Source of the DNA: Paenibacillus vietnamensis
GTDB lineage: Bacteria; Bacillota; Bacilli; Paenibacillales; Paenibacillaceae
Assembly (NCBI RefSeq): GCF_020169515.1
Contig: NZ_JAHMHW010000011.1
Location: 1 to 64,000, forward strand
DNA length: 64,000 bases
Direction of reading: 5' to 3'
The position numbers and the translations under genes are program-made. The notes beneath the pieces are model-generated. The model saw only the letters and a list, made by a program, of their open reading frames with translations. It was not told the origin of the DNA and ran no database searches. Below are positions 63,270 through 64,000 of the stretch, one piece after another (position 1 is the first letter of the stretch; each line of letters starts with the position of its first letter).

Positions 63270-63500
63270 TTATTCCTGTCCGCCTTTGTACTTGTTCTCG
63301 CTTGAGGACCGGTGTTTCGTTTCTTCCTTGTTTTTCTCGTCCTCCACTTGAAGCTTCAGATCCTCGACCGGGATCGGATCGACCGTTTGCTGGCTTTTGT
63401 ACATGTCGAACAGGCTTTCCTTCTCCGTCGGATACTGCTCGGGATGATCCCTTTTTCCCTTGCGCTCCGCCCGGTCAGCGTCCTTCTCGAATTCGTTCAT
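63270..63500 (-). CDS. Small hydrophilic protein of unknown function
   Basis: 76 aa, GAGGTGA before the ATG. Almost entirely charged or polar (NEFEKDADRAERKGKRDHPE, later DEKNKEETKHRSSSENKYK), predicted disordered, no Cys. Such proteins occur in spore-formers, but no family is recognised. It lies about 60 bp upstream of the SDR gene on the same strand and may be co-transcribed. Confidence 0.65.
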   Translation of the reverse strand: MNEFEKDADRAERKGKRDHPEQYPTEKESLFDMYKSQQTVDPIPVEDLKLQVEDEKNKEETKHRSSSENKYKGGQE

Positions 63501-63583
63501 GCTCGTTCACCTCTTTTCATGGTCGTCCCCCCTATTTACCCAGATTCCGCCACCGCTCAAACATTTTTCCATATTCGTCACCC

Positions 63584-63620
63584 AAAAAAAGCCCGGACCG
63601 CCAAAGCGTTCCGGACTTTC
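63584..63620 (-). terminator. Intrinsic terminator of the Ig-domain protein gene
   Basis: On the minus strand AAAGTCCGGA (63619-63610) pairs with TCCGGGCTTT, then a T run to 63584, immediately after the stop codon at 63623. Confidence 0.8.
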
Positions 63621-63622
63621 TC

Positions 63623-64000
63623 TCATTTCTCCACGAAAAGATTGATGCTTTTCATGACCGTACCATCCGCCGTCATCGCCTGGAGCTCGGCAGCGCCTTC
63701 CTTAACGCCCGTAACGGTAGCGGCGCTGTCTCCGTCTGGGATCACCTCGGCTACTCCGGCATCGCTTATTTTCCAAACGACCTGCTGCTTGGCTCCGTAA
63801 GGCAGAACGTCGGCTTCAAGCCTTTGCGATTTTCCTTCACCGAGATGCAGCTTGTTCTGGCTTAACAAAATGCGCAGCGGAGCTTTGCCGTCCGGATTCT
63901 CATTCCGCCAAACCGAACGCATCGGGTAGTAAACGCCTTTGTCCAGCGTTACCTTCCCGCCTTCGGCGAACAGCTCAAGCCCGCTGCTCACCGGATTCGG
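63623..64000 (-). CDS. C-terminal part of a protein with bacterial Ig-like (Big_2) domain, partial
   Basis: The frame is open to the window edge, so the gene's 5' end lies outside; an internal GTG at 63991 is not a supported start. The last 75 residues form a Big_2-type domain (KLHLGEGKSQRLEADVLPYG, WKISDAGVAEVIPDGDSAAT, VKEGAAELQAMTADG). A stretch with LDKGVYYPMRSVWRNENPDG precedes it. It is probably the end of a secreted glycosidase or adhesin; Big_2 domains close many Paenibacillus carbohydrate enzymes. Confidence 0.75.
   Translation of the reverse strand, partial: PNPVSSGLELFAEGGKVTLDKGVYYPMRSVWRNENPDGKAPLRILLSQNKLHLGEGKSQRLEADVLPYGAKQQVVWKISDAGVAEVIPDGDSAATVTGVKEGAAELQAMTADGTVMKSINLFVEK

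Overview
The window looks like chromosomal DNA from a Paenibacillaceae bacterium (Paenibacillus or a close relative). The grounds are strong GGAGG-type ribosome sites with frequent TTG and GTG starts, a tryptophan T-box, csaA, an Amj-type flippase, an S-layer-anchored glycosidase, Lpl-type sugar ABC transporters and many AraC regulators paired with glycosidases. There is no phage, intact insertion sequence or CRISPR array.

Layout. 1-2.6 kb: 3' part of tRNA-Pro, a small aromatic protein, an EamA exporter and an AraC regulator. 2.8-7.3 kb: GH78 alpha-L-rhamnosidase, small unknown genes, and a wrecked ECF sigma gene followed by its intact membrane partner. 7.5-16.4 kb: an epoxide hydrolase with an internal deletion, an AraC/DUF2264 pair, a secreted protein, a class B PBP and a secreted GH43 arabinanase-like enzyme. 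16.5-25 kb: an Lsa-type ABC-F gene behind a complete-looking transcription attenuator, a GMC oxidoreductase, a WYL repressor with its operator, T-box plus trpS, a methyltransferase and amj. 25-33 kb: AraC/GH4 pair, selO, csaA, a stand-alone WYL C-terminal domain carrying the same operator, a half-length UvrC, a VOC protein and membrane proteins. 33.6-36.7 kb: a lipoprotein, a dense field of extragenic palindromes, and bdbC. 37.2-43.8 kb: an ABC-2 exporter operon behind a structured leader RNA with a terminator, divergent from a four-gene operon (GNAT-like, BtaA-like DUF3419, GNAT, haem-oxygenase-like diiron protein). This operon is the best candidate for an undescribed pathway. 44-53 kb: a BadF-type sugar kinase, a membrane AraC sensor, two tandem solute-binding lipoproteins and two permeases. 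53.6-64 kb: DUF72 protein, a second palindrome cluster with gene relics, a DUF3895 protein, an SLH-anchored GH43 galactanase-like enzyme, threonine synthase, an SDR, a small protein and a partial Ig-domain protein.

How it works together. Rhamnosidase, arabinanase-like GH43, galactanase-like GH43, GH4, DUF2264 and the Lpl-type importer fit breakdown and uptake of plant cell-wall polysaccharide such as rhamnogalacturonan side chains. Each block has its own divergent AraC regulator. Specificities are inferred from family only. All calls come from reading the sequence; no database search was run.
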